This document shows positions 48,397-59,433 of a stretch of DNA of 64,000 nt, in pieces. This DNA is from an uncultured Amylibacter sp. (lineage in GTDB: Bacteria > Pseudomonadota > Alphaproteobacteria > Rhodobacterales > Rhodobacteraceae), in NCBI GenBank assembly GCA_905182285.1, contig CAJJAY010000026.1, positions 59,386-123,385 on the forward strand, written 5' to 3'. The notes below the pieces were generated by a model. That model made no database searches, was not told the origin of the DNA, and saw nothing but the letters and a program-made list of their open reading frames with translations. Positions within the stretch are counted from its first letter, which is position 1. Every line of letters starts with the position of its first letter. Made by a program: the position numbers and the translations under genes.

Positions 48397-49502
48397 AAAA
48401 TACTGCATATATTATTGCGGCAAAACGCACAGCTGTTATTCCAAAAGGTGGAGCTTTTTGTGAACTTAAGATCCATGAATTAGCTGCACCAGTTATTAAT
48501 GGGTTATTAAAAAAAGCAAATATTTCAAGAAATTCAATTGATGAGCTAATTTTATCAAATGCTGTAGGAGGCGGCGGTAACCCTGCAAGACCTTCAGTCT
48601 TAGCTTCTAATTTACCAGAAAGTATTGGTGGATTTACTATTGATAGACAATGCGCTGGTGGACTTGATGCCATTTGGCTAGCAGCTCAAATGATTATGTC
48701 AGGCACACATAATATTGTAATTGCTGGTGGTGCAGAAAGTGCTTCACTTCGCCCAATTAGAATGGCGATTAACAACACTGGCGCTGGACCAGTACCTTAT
48801 GATCAGCCAAATTTTACTGGTTTAGAAGGTAGAGATCCAGGTATGTTAGAATCTATGGCAGAAATCGCATATTCATCAAAAATTTCTAGAGATAAACAAG
48901 AAGATTGGGCAATCAATAGTCACAGGAAAGCATTAAACAAAAAGATTTCAGACGAAATAATTGATATAAACAATCAAACAAAAGATTCATTTACCCGAAA
49001 TCTTAGTAAAAAAATCTGCCAACGCGCACCAATTTTAAAAGGCAATATTACATCAGCGACAACGGCAGTAGATTCAGATGCTGCAGCTTTTTGTTTAATA
49101 GTTAATGAAGAGATTGCTAAAAAATATTCAAATGCGATTAAAATTGTAGCTGGAGTATCTTGTGCAGGAACTCCAGATGCACCGGCATTTGCAACTCTTA
49201 ATTCTATTAAGAGAATTTTAGATGCAACAGAAATAGTGCCTTACTCATTTAACGCGATAGAAATAATGGAAGCCTATGCTGCTCAGGCATTAATAGCGAC
49301 AGAAGCATTTAAATTTAATGAAAACTCAATAAATAGAAGTGGAGGAGCTTTAGCTCGCGGGCATCCAATAGGTGCATCAGGGGCCATTTTAGCTGTTAGA
49401 TTATATCATGAATTACAAAATACAGGTGGGTTCGGACTAGCATCAATTGCAGCTGCTGGTGGACTTGGTAGTTCACTTATCTTATCTTGTTCTAGCCCAT
49501 GA
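48393..49502 (+). CDS. thiolase family protein (acetyl-CoA C-acyltransferase-like)
   Basis: IDRQCAGGLDAIWLAAQMIMSG; SGGALARGHPIGASGAILAVRLYHEL; overlaps preceding ligase by 4 nt. Confidence 0.92.
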   Translation: MKNTAYIIAAKRTAVIPKGGAFCELKIHELAAPVINGLLKKANISRNSIDELILSNAVGGGGNPARPSVLASNLPESIGGFTIDRQCAGGLDAIWLAAQMIMSGTHNIVIAGGAESASLRPIRMAINNTGAGPVPYDQPNFTGLEGRDPGMLESMAEIAYSSKISRDKQEDWAINSHRKALNKKISDEIIDINNQTKDSFTRNLSKKICQRAPILKGNITSATTAVDSDAAAFCLIVNEEIAKKYSNAIKIVAGVSCAGTPDAPAFATLNSIKRILDATEIVPYSFNAIEIMEAYAAQALIATEAFKFNENSINRSGGALARGHPIGASGAILAVRLYHELQNTGGFGLASIAAAGGLGSSLILSCSSP

Positions 49503-50036
49503 CAAGATAGCATTTGGCCTTGATTTATGAATGCCATTTACAATAAATCCTGCCAAAATGCATTTTAGAATATCCCCGGGGATAAACGGTGACATAGTAA
49601 GTATAGATTGGAAAAAGTTCATTTTGGCTCCAATCATGTAATATGGAATTGCAATTGCATATAATATAAAAATACTACCAATTATTGCTGAAAAACTTGC
49701 CACAATGCTAATTGGTAAACTTCTTAATCTTTCCATTATATAGCCAGTTACAAATGCGGCAAAAGGGAATCCAAACAAAAATCCTGCCCAAGGAGTTGTA
49801 AAGACACCTAGTCCACCGCGGCCACCTGCTAAAAGTGGTAACCCCAAAGCTACCAAAGAAAGAAACAATAGAACCGCTAAGGCCCCTCTTTTTGCTCCCA
49901 AAATTATTCCACATAACATTACGCCAAGACTTTGAGCTGTAATTGGAATTCCACTCACCAGCGTGAGTTTTGGAAGAAGCCCTAAAACTGCTATTAATCC
50001 AGAAAATAATGCAATATAAACTATATTTTTTTCCAT
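49482..50036 (-). CDS. bioY: biotin transporter S component BioY
   Basis: PITAQSLGVMLCGIILGAKRGALAVLLFLSLVALGLPLLAGGRGGLGVFTTPWAGFLFGFPFAAFVTGYI. Confidence 0.94.
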   Translation of the reverse strand: MEKNIVYIALFSGLIAVLGLLPKLTLVSGIPITAQSLGVMLCGIILGAKRGALAVLLFLSLVALGLPLLAGGRGGLGVFTTPWAGFLFGFPFAAFVTGYIMERLRSLPISIVASFSAIIGSIFILYAIAIPYYMIGAKMNFFQSILTMSPFIPGDILKCILAGFIVNGIHKSRPNAILSWARTR

Positions 50037-50039
50037 AAA

Positions 50040-50636
50040 TTAGACCCCACCTCTTGCACGTATGGCCTCAGAGACCCTATCTGCATCATCAATAACCGTA
50101 ATAAAAATTGGAATAATAATGCGCCAATTCGTATACCTTAATCCTCGCGCACGCCAACTTTGAGATAATTGCTTTGCACGTTCAATTAGTACTGGTGTAA
50201 ATCGAATAACCATTCCAAGTGCAAGTGCAATTGGGGCAGTTTTAATGCCAATTAGTTTCAGTGGATTCAAAATCCACAAAAATAATTCCATCATATCAGA
50301 AAGCTTTGATGTAAGTGTTACAAAATTAGCTAGTGCAACTAAAACAAGCAAGCGTAGACATATAATAATACCTGATAAATATTCTCCGCGTAAGATATGA
50401 AAAATCCAGATAAGACCAATAACTAATACTATTGGGCGCAATAAATTCATCCCCTTGCGTAAAGCATTAAACGATACCGAATAATATAAAAAAACTATTC
50501 CAATTAAACAAAATAATAATAATATCCAATTGGTAATAAAAAAAATAAGTATTGAAATTAAACTTAAAGCTGCCAACTTAAAACCTACACGAGAATTATG
50601 AGCCCAAGATGTTCCCGCCAAACTAATCGCTAACAT
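50040..50636 (-). CDS. bioN: energy-coupling factor transmembrane protein BioN/EcfT
   Basis: MVIRFTPVLIERAKQLSQSWRARGLRYTNWR EcfT ARG motif; start chosen at MLAISLAGTSW. Confidence 0.88.
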   Translation of the reverse strand: MLAISLAGTSWAHNSRVGFKLAALSLISILIFFITNWILLLFCLIGIVFLYYSVSFNALRKGMNLLRPIVLVIGLIWIFHILRGEYLSGIIICLRLLVLVALANFVTLTSKLSDMMELFLWILNPLKLIGIKTAPIALALGMVIRFTPVLIERAKQLSQSWRARGLRYTNWRIIIPIFITVIDDADRVSEAIRARGGV

Positions 50637-51321
50637 TTGCACGCCTTCGCATTTCTTTTTCAAAATCAGGAAACACATTCTCAAATGATCCATCATTTAT
50701 AATTTTACCATTATCAATCCATAGAATACGATCAAAATCCGCTAAAATTTCTTTATCGTGACTGATCATAACTAACTGTTGATTTAATTTTTCTAACGTT
50801 TGTTTTAATCTTAATGAAGTAGGTAAATCAAGACCTGCATATGGTTCATCTAATACGATCACATCTGGCTTCATCGCTAAAACAGCAATTAAACATAAAT
50901 AATGTCTTTGGCCTTGAGAAAGATTATGCGCTAACTGTTCTGCCCAGTGAAGCTTGCCAAATCTCTTTAAAATTTTAAGTGCTTCTTTTTCAGCTTCATA
51001 GCGTGTAATTCCTTGTTGAATTAATCCAAAACTAATTTCTTCAATACATGTAGGAAAAATTATTTGATGATCAGGGTTTTGAAAAATAATACCAACAGTA
51101 TTTAATGCTGACTTACGGTCCTTATATATGTCGATATCATTTATTTTTATAGTCCCATGAATAGGACTAATCAGCCCTGCAATCAATCTAGCTAAAGTAG
51201 ATTTCCCAGATCCATTAACTCCAATAATTCCAACACGATGCTCTATAATGTTTAGATCAACTTGATCTATCACGCGATGATTTTCAAATTCAAAGATTAC
51301 ATCTTTCAAATATATTGCCAT
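50623..51321 (-). CDS. bioM: energy-coupling factor ATPase BioM
   Basis: GVNGSGKSTLARLIAGLI; GIIFQNPDHQIIFPTCIEEISFGL; LSQGQRHYLCLIAVLAMKPDVIVLDEP. Confidence 0.92.
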   Translation of the reverse strand: MAIYLKDVIFEFENHRVIDQVDLNIIEHRVGIIGVNGSGKSTLARLIAGLISPIHGTIKINDIDIYKDRKSALNTVGIIFQNPDHQIIFPTCIEEISFGLIQQGITRYEAEKEALKILKRFGKLHWAEQLAHNLSQGQRHYLCLIAVLAMKPDVIVLDEPYAGLDLPTSLRLKQTLEKLNQQLVMISHDKEILADFDRILWIDNGKIINDGSFENVFPDFEKEMRRRANVSD

Positions 51322-51409
51322 TTTACCTATCCATCACCTTGCTTCTCAATTACATCGAATGTAACCCAGCTTCAAGAAACATCATGGGGAACACCCCAAT
51401 TGGAACTTT

Positions 51410-52612
51410 ATGAACCTAACAGCTTTAAAATCACCCAGCTATCGACGTTATTTAATTGGTTCAGCAGCAGCAGTAAATGGATTATGGATACTTCGTGTAG
51501 TAGTCACTTGGATAGCTTGGGAAACCTCACTGTCTGCAACATTTGTTGGGTTAATAGCTGCTCTTACAATGCTTCCTACCATGATAATTGGTCCTCTTTT
51601 TGGTGCAATTATGGATCGATCCAATATAATAAGAGCAGCTTATGCTACTAATATTGGAATGATTATTGCAGCTCTTATTGCAATTATTTCTTTATTATTA
51701 AATATTATTTCTCCTTTTTTCTTAATATTATTGGCTCTTTATATTGGAGTTATAACTGCAGCACATCATCCTATGAGGTTATCACTTGGGCCAAGATTAG
51801 TTCAAAAAGATCAAATAAGTTCAGTATCAGCTCTAGCAGCATTAAATTTTAATACTGCTAGAGTAATTAGCCCTTTTATAGCCGGAATTATAATTGATAA
51901 TTTTGGAACACTTTACGCACTTTTAACTGCAATAATATTATATCTACCTAATATAATCATATATTCTACGCTGCATCCTAGAGTTTTAAAGATATCAAAA
52001 GAATATCAAAGCATAAGTGCTGCAATAAAAGAAGGATTTCGATTTGTTTGGGCCTCTGAATATTTGCGACTTATTTTTGCCATCTCAGCCACTTATACCA
52101 TATCAATTAGATCTGTAGCAGAAATCCTTCCTGTAATTGCTGATGGTACTTTTTCAAATGGTGCAAGTGGGTTAGGCCATTTAGCTGCTACGGTAGGTGC
52201 TGGATCTCTTTGCGCTGCACTTTATAAAGCGTTGGGAACTTCAGAACGTGTTCCAGCATTTAGCATTTCAATAATAATAGTTACTATTTTTGGCATGATA
52301 TCAGCTTGGATACTAACTATTACGCAACTATGGCCTTTGGCACTAGTATCAGCAGCTTGCATGGGTTTTGCAGCCACTTATTTGGGGGTGAGTTTTCAAG
52401 CAGAAATACAAGCAGACTTGCATGATAATATTCGTGGTCGTGTCATGAGTTTATGGGGTATGATTACTCTTGGTTCAATGTCTTTAGGTTCGTTGCTGAT
52501 AGGATGGGTCGCAGATACATTGGGGATGTTTTTTGCTGGTTCAAGCTTACTTTTATGTTCTTTAATTAGTTTATTATATATTTATTTTAACTCAAAACGT
52601 TTCAGACTTTGA
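51410..52612 (+). CDS. MFS transporter
   Basis: 12-TM pattern; LKSPSYRRYLIGSAAAVNGLWI; MIIGPLFGAIMDRSNIIRA; DLHDNIRGRVMSLWGM. Confidence 0.9.
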   Translation: MNLTALKSPSYRRYLIGSAAAVNGLWILRVVVTWIAWETSLSATFVGLIAALTMLPTMIIGPLFGAIMDRSNIIRAAYATNIGMIIAALIAIISLLLNIISPFFLILLALYIGVITAAHHPMRLSLGPRLVQKDQISSVSALAALNFNTARVISPFIAGIIIDNFGTLYALLTAIILYLPNIIIYSTLHPRVLKISKEYQSISAAIKEGFRFVWASEYLRLIFAISATYTISIRSVAEILPVIADGTFSNGASGLGHLAATVGAGSLCAALYKALGTSERVPAFSISIIIVTIFGMISAWILTITQLWPLALVSAACMGFAATYLGVSFQAEIQADLHDNIRGRVMSLWGMITLGSMSLGSLLIGWVADTLGMFFAGSSLLLCSLISLLYIYFNSKRFRL

Positions 52613-52642
52613 GACAATTTCATACAATAAATAATAGGCAAT

Positions 52643-52671
52643 AAAATGGGGGGATAAATCCCCCCATTTTT
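52643..52671. terminator. bidirectional terminator between MFS gene and nrdJ
   Basis: AAAATGGGGGGAT-AA-ATCCCCCCATTTTT perfect 13-bp stem. Confidence 0.92.
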
Positions 52672-52693
52672 GGATCAAAGATAGCAATTAAAC

Positions 52694-55600
52694 TTAACTA
52701 CATCCACTTGTTGCACCACATGTATTGCATTTCATACATGTTCCATTTCGCACCAATGTGTAATTTCCACAGTCACCACAAGCGTCACCCTCATATCCCT
52801 GCATTTTAGCTTTCGCACGATCATCTAATTGTGGAAGACTTGTTGGTTTTTGAACATTTACCGAGACAGTACTGATAGTTCCAGTTGCCTCTTGAATAGG
52901 CGCATTATTTTCAAACAGATTAGCCTGCCCACCCTGTAAAACCATTAACTCTTGCGGTAAACGCTTACGGAGATAACCCGTAGATGATACTTGTTTGATC
53001 ATTGCAAGGTTTTCTTCATTAGTTTGTTGATTTTTTGAGACGCCTTCATCAACTCCCTTACCAAGTGTATCAAAACTTTCGCCTTCAGGTTGAACATGAG
53101 CTAAATCAGTCCTATCTAAATAAGAAATAGCTAGTTCTCGGAATATGTAGTCTAAAATTGATGTTGCTGATTTAATGCTATCATTTCCTTGCACCATGCC
53201 AGCTGGATCAAACCTTGTGAAAGTAAATGCATCAACAAACTCTTCCAATGGAACTCCGTACTGTAGGCCCACCGAAACAGCTATAGCAAAGTTATTCATC
53301 ATTGCTCGGAAACCAGCGCCTTCTTTATGCATATCAATGAAAATTTCACCTATTTTACCATCTTCATATTCACCAGTTCGAAGATAAACTTTATGACCAC
53401 CCACATTTGCTTTTTGAGTGTAGCCTTTTCGGCGTTCAGGCAAGCGCTCACGGGCTTGTTTATTTACCTCTTTAATAATTATTTTCTCTACTATTTTTTC
53501 AGCTAAAATCTGTGCACGTTCACCAGCAGGTGCTTCCATGAGTGTTTCTTCTAGATCATCATCATCATCATCAATTAGAGCCGATGATAGTGGCTGAGAA
53601 AGCTTAGAGCCATCTCTGTAAAGAGCATTTGCTTTCACTCCTAAAGACCATGATAACTCATATGCAGCTTGGCAATCTTCTATTGTTGCATCGTTTGGCA
53701 TATTTATTGTTTTTGATATCGCTCCTGATATGAAAGATTGAGCTGCAGCCATCATAGTTATATGACTTTCAACAGATAGGTATCGCGTACCAATACGACC
53801 ACAAACGTTTGCACAATCGAATACACCGTAATGCTCTTCTTTTAAATGTGGCGCTCCTTCGAGTGTCATTGTACCACACACGTGGTTGTTGGCATTCTCA
53901 ACTTGTTTTTTTGTAAAACCAAGGTGTGAAAGAAGATCAAATGTTGGATTATTTAAAAGCTCTTCAGGTATTCCTAAAGTGCCTTTGCAAAATTCTTCTC
54001 CTAAGGTCCATTGATTGAAAACAAATCTTATATCAAAAGCTGATGGCAATGCTGATTCTACTTTGTCAATTTCTACCTGACTGAAACCATGGCCAATCAG
54101 TGCAGTATGGTTAATACCTGGAGCATTACCCATTGTGCCATGGCCAACTGCATAAGAGATAATTTCTTCTGATTCTGCTGATCCATATCCCATTTTTGCT
54201 AAAGCTGCAGGAACTGATTGGTTGATTATTTTAAAATATCCACCACCAGCTAATTTCTTAAATTTAACAAGTGCAAAATCTGGCTCAATACCTGTTGTAT
54301 CACAATCCATTACCAGTCCAATTGTTCCTGTTGGAGCAATCACAGATACTTGTGCATTTCTATAACCATGTTCTTCTCCAAGCTGAACAGCTTCTTCCCA
54401 TGATGTTTTTGCCAAATCGACTAAGTGACGATCTGGGCAATTTTTTGAATCTAAGGGCACCGGCTTTATTTCCAGTCCTTCATATCCAGCTTTTTTACCA
54501 AATGCTGCACGTTTATGATTTCGCATGACGCGTAACATATGTTGTGCGTTTTTTGCATATCCAGGGAATGGGCCTAATTCTTTCGCCATTTCTGCAGAAG
54601 TTTTGTATGATACTCCTGTCATCAAAGCTGTCAAAGCAGCGCACATTGATCGGCCTTCATCACTATCATATGACAAACCCATATTCATCAATAAGCCACC
54701 AATGTTAGCATATCCTAATCCAAGTGTTCTAAAATCGTATGATCCACGTGCGATTGCTTCAGAAGGGAATTGTGCCATTAATACAGATGTTTCAAGAGTT
54801 ATCGTCCATAAACGTGTTGCATGCATGTATGCTTCTGCATCGAACTCGCTGTCTTTGAAAAATTTCAAAAGATTCATCGACGCTAAATTACAAGCTGTAT
54901 CATCGAGGAACATATACTCAGAGCAAGGGTTGGAAGCACGAATTTGACCATCTTCTGGACAAGTGTGCCATGCATTAATGGTATCATGATACTGCACTCC
55001 TGGGTCAGCACATGCCCAAGCTGCATGCCCTACATCTTCCCATAATTCTTTTGCCTTCACAGTTTTAGCAACTTTGCCATCTGTCCTGCGAATTAACTCC
55101 CAATCCTCATCATTTTGTACAGCTTTCAAAAATGCGTCAGTAACGCGAACTGAATTATTTGAGTTTTGACCAGCAACGGTATTATATGCTTCAGAATCCC
55201 AATCAACATCATAACTAGGAAACTCAATGCTGCTATAACCCTGGCGAGCATATTGTAGAACTCTGTTTACATATGTTTCTGGTATCATAACTTTTTTTGC
55301 AGACTTAATTGCAACTTTTAAAGCTGAATTTACTTTAGGATCGAAAGCATCTGTCTCTGCACCATCCCAAGAACGAATAGACGCAAAAATTTCGTTTAAT
55401 TTAAGTTCATGTAATTTAGATCCAGCAACAAGTGAGGCTACTTTTTGCTCTTCTTTTACTTTCCAGCTAATAAATTCTTCTACATCTGGATGATCCATAT
55501 CACAGATAACCATCTTAGCAGCACGACGAGTTGTACCGCCTGATTTAATTGCACCTGCTGCGCGATCACCAATTTTTAGAAAAGACATAAGACCTGAGGA

Positions 55601-56344
55601 TTTACCTCCACCCCCTAAGGACTCATCTGAACCCCTTAGAGAAGAAAAATTAGTACCTGTTCCAGAGCCATATTTAAACAAACGCGCTTCACGAACCCAT
55701 AAATCCATAATTCCGCCTTCGTTGACTAAGTCATCTTTTACGGACTGAATAAAGCATGCATGTGGCTGTGGATGCTCATAGGAACTTTGAGATTGCACCA
55801 TTTTGCCAGTTTTAAAATCTACATAATGATGACCTTGTGATGGTCCATCTATACCATATGCCCAGTGCAATCCTGTGTTGAACCATTGTGGACTATTTGG
55901 AGCAGTCATTTGAGCGGCTAACATATAGCGCATCTCATCATAGTATGTCTGAGCATCATCCTCAGTGTCAAACATGCCACCTTTCCAACCCCAATAAGCC
56001 CAGGCTCCTGCCAACCTATTAAATACCTGCTTGGAAGATGTTTCGCCCAAATATTCACCATTTGGTTTTACCTGCTGGCCATCTTTCGGTGCTGAGCGCC
56101 ATAAAAACTCAGGCACATCATCTTCTTTAATACGGACAAGATCATTCGAAACACCGGCTTTGCGAAAATACTTTTGAGCTATTACATCAGATGCAACTTG
56201 GCTCCATGATTCTGGAACTTCAACATTATCTAGGGAAAAAACTATTGATCCGTTAGGATTACGTATTTCAGAAGTTGTTCGGTGAAATTCAATTCCAGTG
56301 TATGCGTCTTGATTAGCTTTCGTAAACCGTCGTTCTATTTTCAT
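52694..56344 (-). CDS. nrdJ: adenosylcobalamin-dependent (class II) ribonucleotide reductase
   Basis: [76 protein letters not shown]-terminal [28 protein letters not shown]. Confidence 0.96.
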   Translation of the reverse strand: MKIERRFTKANQDAYTGIEFHRTTSEIRNPNGSIVFSLDNVEVPESWSQVASDVIAQKYFRKAGVSNDLVRIKEDDVPEFLWRSAPKDGQQVKPNGEYLGETSSKQVFNRLAGAWAYWGWKGGMFDTEDDAQTYYDEMRYMLAAQMTAPNSPQWFNTGLHWAYGIDGPSQGHHYVDFKTGKMVQSQSSYEHPQPHACFIQSVKDDLVNEGGIMDLWVREARLFKYGSGTGTNFSSLRGSDESLGGGGKSSGLMSFLKIGDRAAGAIKSGGTTRRAAKMVICDMDHPDVEEFISWKVKEEQKVASLVAGSKLHELKLNEIFASIRSWDGAETDAFDPKVNSALKVAIKSAKKVMIPETYVNRVLQYARQGYSSIEFPSYDVDWDSEAYNTVAGQNSNNSVRVTDAFLKAVQNDEDWELIRRTDGKVAKTVKAKELWEDVGHAAWACADPGVQYHDTINAWHTCPEDGQIRASNPCSEYMFLDDTACNLASMNLLKFFKDSEFDAEAYMHATRLWTITLETSVLMAQFPSEAIARGSYDFRTLGLGYANIGGLLMNMGLSYDSDEGRSMCAALTALMTGVSYKTSAEMAKELGPFPGYAKNAQHMLRVMRNHKRAAFGKKAGYEGLEIKPVPLDSKNCPDRHLVDLAKTSWEEAVQLGEEHGYRNAQVSVIAPTGTIGLVMDCDTTGIEPDFALVKFKKLAGGGYFKIINQSVPAALAKMGYGSAESEEIISYAVGHGTMGNAPGINHTALIGHGFSQVEIDKVESALPSAFDIRFVFNQWTLGEEFCKGTLGIPEELLNNPTFDLLSHLGFTKKQVENANNHVCGTMTLEGAPHLKEEHYGVFDCANVCGRIGTRYLSVESHITMMAAAQSFISGAISKTINMPNDATIEDCQAAYELSWSLGVKANALYRDGSKLSQPLSSALIDDDDDDLEETLMEAPAGERAQILAEKIVEKIIIKEVNKQARERLPERRKGYTQKANVGGHKVYLRTGEYEDGKIGEIFIDMHKEGAGFRAMMNNFAIAVSVGLQYGVPLEEFVDAFTFTRFDPAGMVQGNDSIKSATSILDYIFRELAISYLDRTDLAHVQPEGESFDTLGKGVDEGVSKNQQTNEENLAMIKQVSSTGYLRKRLPQELMVLQGGQANLFENNAPIQEATGTISTVSVNVQKPTSLPQLDDRAKAKMQGYEGDACGDCGNYTLVRNGTCMKCNTCGATSGCS

Positions 56345-56446
56345 CTCTGCCTCATCTTTTTTTAATTACTGCCTCTTTAGTTACCCATTTAGCCCAAATT
56401 AAGCTTTTTGACTTTTAGATAGCCACTTTTTTTAAAGTATTGCTAA

Positions 56447-56462
56447 CTACTATATGTAGTAG
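56447..56462. promoter_or_regulatory. NrdR-box-like palindrome upstream of nrdJ
   Basis: CTACTATATGTAGTAG; core CTATATGTAG matches CwATATaTwG at 9/10. Confidence 0.5.
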
Positions 56463-56566
56463 ACCACGGGAACTATAGCACAAACTGTATCATACTGACG
56501 CCTCGGTCAACGATTTTATTTCATTTTTTTACACTTTTTTTAGTTGACTTGATGTTTACAGTGGCC

Positions 56567-56575
56567 TGTGGATAA
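56567..56575 (-). promoter_or_regulatory. consensus DnaA box upstream of nrdJ
   Basis: TGTGGATAA = TTATCCACA on the minus strand, flanked by TTGACTT/AAGTCAA inverted repeat. Confidence 0.5.
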
Positions 56576-56691
56576 GTCAAAAAATCTACACCGAAATTTA
56601 TGCACCAAAAAAAATTAATATTTCTAGATAGATAGCGATCTAAAAGTATAAAACCAGATAAATAAATATATAAAAGTTACTTTATAAAAAA

Positions 56692-56711
56692 AATCGCTAA
56701 AAAGCGATTTA
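56692..56711 (-). terminator. terminator of tRNA-Pro
   Basis: AAATCGCT-AAAA-AGCGATTT with A-run on left. Confidence 0.8.
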
Positions 56712-56730
56712 ATTTTTTATTTTAATAAAA

Positions 56731-56807
56731 TGGTCGGGACGGCTGGATTCGAACCAACGACCCCTTGTACCCAAAACAAGTGCGCTACCAGACTGCGCCA
56801 CGCCCCG
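56731..56807 (-). tRNA. tRNA-Pro (TGG)
   Basis: CGGGGCG...CGTCCCG-A-CCA; anticodon loop TTTGGGT; T-arm GGTTCGAATCC. Confidence 0.95.
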
Positions 56808-56881
56808 ACTGATGCGCGGTTTACAAAACTAGTTCAACAATGAAAAGCCTAAAATGCAACATTTACAGGAAAATTTCAAAA

Positions 56882-57349
56882 TCAACACTTCCATACTGCA
56901 ATATCGTGAGGAATTAAAAGAAATTTCATTTCTGAATTAGTAGTGATTCCTAGCTCAGCAACCATCCCTGCATTAATTTCAAGTACATACTGTATAGAGT
57001 TACCTCCAAATATGTTTGTAAGATCTAACGGCTGAGCGTTTTGGTGAATATTTTTTAAAATACCTTTTGAATTAAAAAATAATAGATCTAATGGTATTAA
57101 CGTATTTCTCATCCAAAAATTTACTTCTTGCTCTTGGTCGTAAACAAATAACATACCTGAAAAACGATCTAATGATTTCCTAAACATTAATCCTTTTGCT
57201 CTATCAGCCTCATTATTAGCAAGTTCAACATTGATTTTTACAGCTCCACCATTCCATCTAATATCTACGTATTTATCTGAGCATGCCTGAGATGCAACTC
57301 CATATGCCGTTAATATAAGACTTATAAAAATGATTCTTATTATGTTTAT
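56882..57349 (-). CDS. DUF192 family secreted protein, apparent non-NTG start
   Basis: Frame continues upstream of ATG 57187: (M)NIIRIIFISLILTAYGVASQACSDKYVDIRWNGGAVKINVELANNEADRAKGLMFRKSLDRFSGMLFVYD; signal peptide plus DUF192 start; no NTG codon in that stretch. Confidence 0.75.
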   Translation of the reverse strand: MNIIRIIFISLILTAYGVASQACSDKYVDIRWNGGAVKINVELANNEADRAKGLMFRKSLDRFSGMLFVYDQEQEVNFWMRNTLIPLDLLFFNSKGILKNIHQNAQPLDLTNIFGGNSIQYVLEINAGMVAELGITTNSEMKFLLIPHDIAVWKC

Positions 57350-57975
57350 TATGGGCTCAACCTATCAATTGACCAATTATTTTGGTTTGTATCACGTGTC
57401 CACCTAAACCTATCGTGCAATCGAGCTTCACCATCAGCCCAAAATTCAATTTCTGTTGGATTAATTCTAAACCCACCCCAGAAACTTGGCCGAGAAGGTG
57501 TTGTACCATTAGCTGCCAAAGCTTCCTCATACCAACCCTCTAAAACAGATCTATCATTTATTACTTGCGATTGACGAGATGCAACCGCACCAACCCTACT
57601 TTGTGGGGATCTACTGTCAAAATAAGCATCAGCTTGTTTTCCTTGTGCTTTCTCAACAGAACCACGAACTCTAATTTGGCGCCTAAGGGATTTCCAATGA
57701 ATCACAAAAGCCGCCTGACCTGATGCAATTAGTTCACGCCCCTTTTTACTTTCATAATTTGTATAAAAAACAAAAGCATTTTCCTCAATTTCTTTAAGCA
57801 ATACCATTCTAACATTAGGTAAACCATTGCTATCAACTGTTGCCAATGCAATAGCATTAGCATCGTTGAGCTCTTGCTCTTTGGCTTGTTTCATCCAATC
57901 TTTTGCTATTTCAAAAGGATTTTCACCCGCAAATTTTCCTGCTCTGTCCATTTTTCTGTCCTTGTTTGATAACAA
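57349..57975 (-). CDS. pdxH: pyridoxamine 5'-phosphate oxidase
   Basis: [56 protein letters not shown]; ends RLSP. Confidence 0.95.
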   Translation of the reverse strand: MLSNKDRKMDRAGKFAGENPFEIAKDWMKQAKEQELNDANAIALATVDSNGLPNVRMVLLKEIEENAFVFYTNYESKKGRELIASGQAAFVIHWKSLRRQIRVRGSVEKAQGKQADAYFDSRSPQSRVGAVASRQSQVINDRSVLEGWYEEALAANGTTPSRPSFWGGFRINPTEIEFWADGEARLHDRFRWTRDTNQNNWSIDRLSP

Positions 57976-58091
57976 AATAACCTTAATACTATTAAAGACA
58001 AGTAAATGAATACAAATTCATCCTTTTTCTTGAAGGTCTGACGCCCTTGTTCTATTCATGATTAAATATTTTTACTCACCGGAGAATTATC

Positions 58092-58907
58092 ATGGGCATT
58101 ATGGATGGAAAACGCGGACTGATTATGGGTGTAGCCAATAAACAGTCAATGGCATGGGGTATTGCTAAAGCGTGCCATGAACAAGGTGCAGAAATGGCAT
58201 TTTCTTATCAAGGTGAAGCCTTGAAAAAGCGTGTTGGCCCACTAGCAGAAAGTATAGGTTGTGACACAGTTTTAGAATGTGATGTTACCAGTGAAGAATC
58301 AATGGATATTTTATTTACTGATTTAGAGAAAAAATGGGGCAAAATAGATTTTGTAGTTCATGCAATTGGATTTTCAGACAAGAATGAACTGCGTGGAAGG
58401 TATGTAGATACAACAGCTGAAAACTTTCGAATGACAATGGATATATCAGTATATTCATTTACAGCTGTAACCCAGCGAGCAGAAAAAATAATGAATGAGG
58501 GTGGTTCCATATTGACTTTAACATATTATGGCGCTGAGCAAGTAATGCCTCATTATAATGTAATGGGTGTAGCAAAGGCAGCTCTAGAGGCTTCAGTCAA
58601 ATATTTAGCAGAAGATTTAGGAAAAGATGGAATTCGCGTAAATGCAATATCAGCAGGGCCAGTAAAAACTCTAGCTGCATCAGGCATTGGTGATTTTAGA
58701 TATATCTTAAAATGGAACGAACTAAATTCACCTTTAAGGCGTAATATAAATATTGATGACGTTGGAAAATCAGCAATGTATTTGTTGTCTGACCTGTCAT
58801 CAGGTGTAACGGGTGAAAATCTGCATGTTGACGCAGGTTATCATGTTGTTGGAATGAAGGCAGTTGATGCCCCTGATATTGATGTTGTAACGGGACGAAA
58901 AGAATGA
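58092..58907 (+). CDS. fabI: enoyl-[acyl-carrier-protein] reductase (NADH)
   Basis: [86 protein letters not shown]. Confidence 0.96.
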   Translation: MGIMDGKRGLIMGVANKQSMAWGIAKACHEQGAEMAFSYQGEALKKRVGPLAESIGCDTVLECDVTSEESMDILFTDLEKKWGKIDFVVHAIGFSDKNELRGRYVDTTAENFRMTMDISVYSFTAVTQRAEKIMNEGGSILTLTYYGAEQVMPHYNVMGVAKAALEASVKYLAEDLGKDGIRVNAISAGPVKTLAASGIGDFRYILKWNELNSPLRRNINIDDVGKSAMYLLSDLSSGVTGENLHVDAGYHVVGMKAVDAPDIDVVTGRKE

Positions 58908-59404
58908 CTAATCAACTCCCCCATGAAAAAGGCTTCCATGTAAGTTGGGACCAATTGCATCGCGATAGTCGAGCTTTAGCTTGGAGATTAGATGGAAAAG
59001 GTCCTGATAAAGGTAATTGGAAAGCAGTTATAGGAATAACTCGCGGTGGCATGGCGCCAGCAATGATTGTAGCAAGAGAATTAGATATTCGTATTGTTGA
59101 TACAATATCAGTAAAATCTTATGATCACCAAGCTCAATCAGACGCCATTGTATTAAAATCTCCAGATTCTGAATTGATTGGAGACGGCCAAGGAATATTA
59201 ATAATAGATGACTTAGTTGACTCAGGAAGAACTCTTGAAATTGTAAGAAAGATGTATCCAAAAGCACATTTTGCAACAGTTTACGCAAAACCAATAGGCC
59301 ATCCAATGGTAGACACTTTCATAACCGAAGTTAGCCAAGATACTTGGATTTTCTTTCCTTGGGATATGGCACTACAATATGTTGAACCATTTCGTGGCAA
59401 CTAA
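58904..59404 (+). CDS. gpt: xanthine-guanine phosphoribosyltransferase
   Basis: [66 protein letters not shown]. Confidence 0.93.
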   Translation: MTNQLPHEKGFHVSWDQLHRDSRALAWRLDGKGPDKGNWKAVIGITRGGMAPAMIVARELDIRIVDTISVKSYDHQAQSDAIVLKSPDSELIGDGQGILIIDDLVDSGRTLEIVRKMYPKAHFATVYAKPIGHPMVDTFITEVSQDTWIFFPWDMALQYVEPFRGN

Positions 59405-59433
59405 TTCAAATTAAGATATAAAAGGATGTTTTT

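Noticed and set aside
56345-56600. Cobalamin riboswitch upstream of nrdJ
   Set aside because: Searched by eye for the conserved B12-box (GCCACTG-like) in the correct strand and context; no convincing match. NrdJ needs B12 and is not normally repressed by it.
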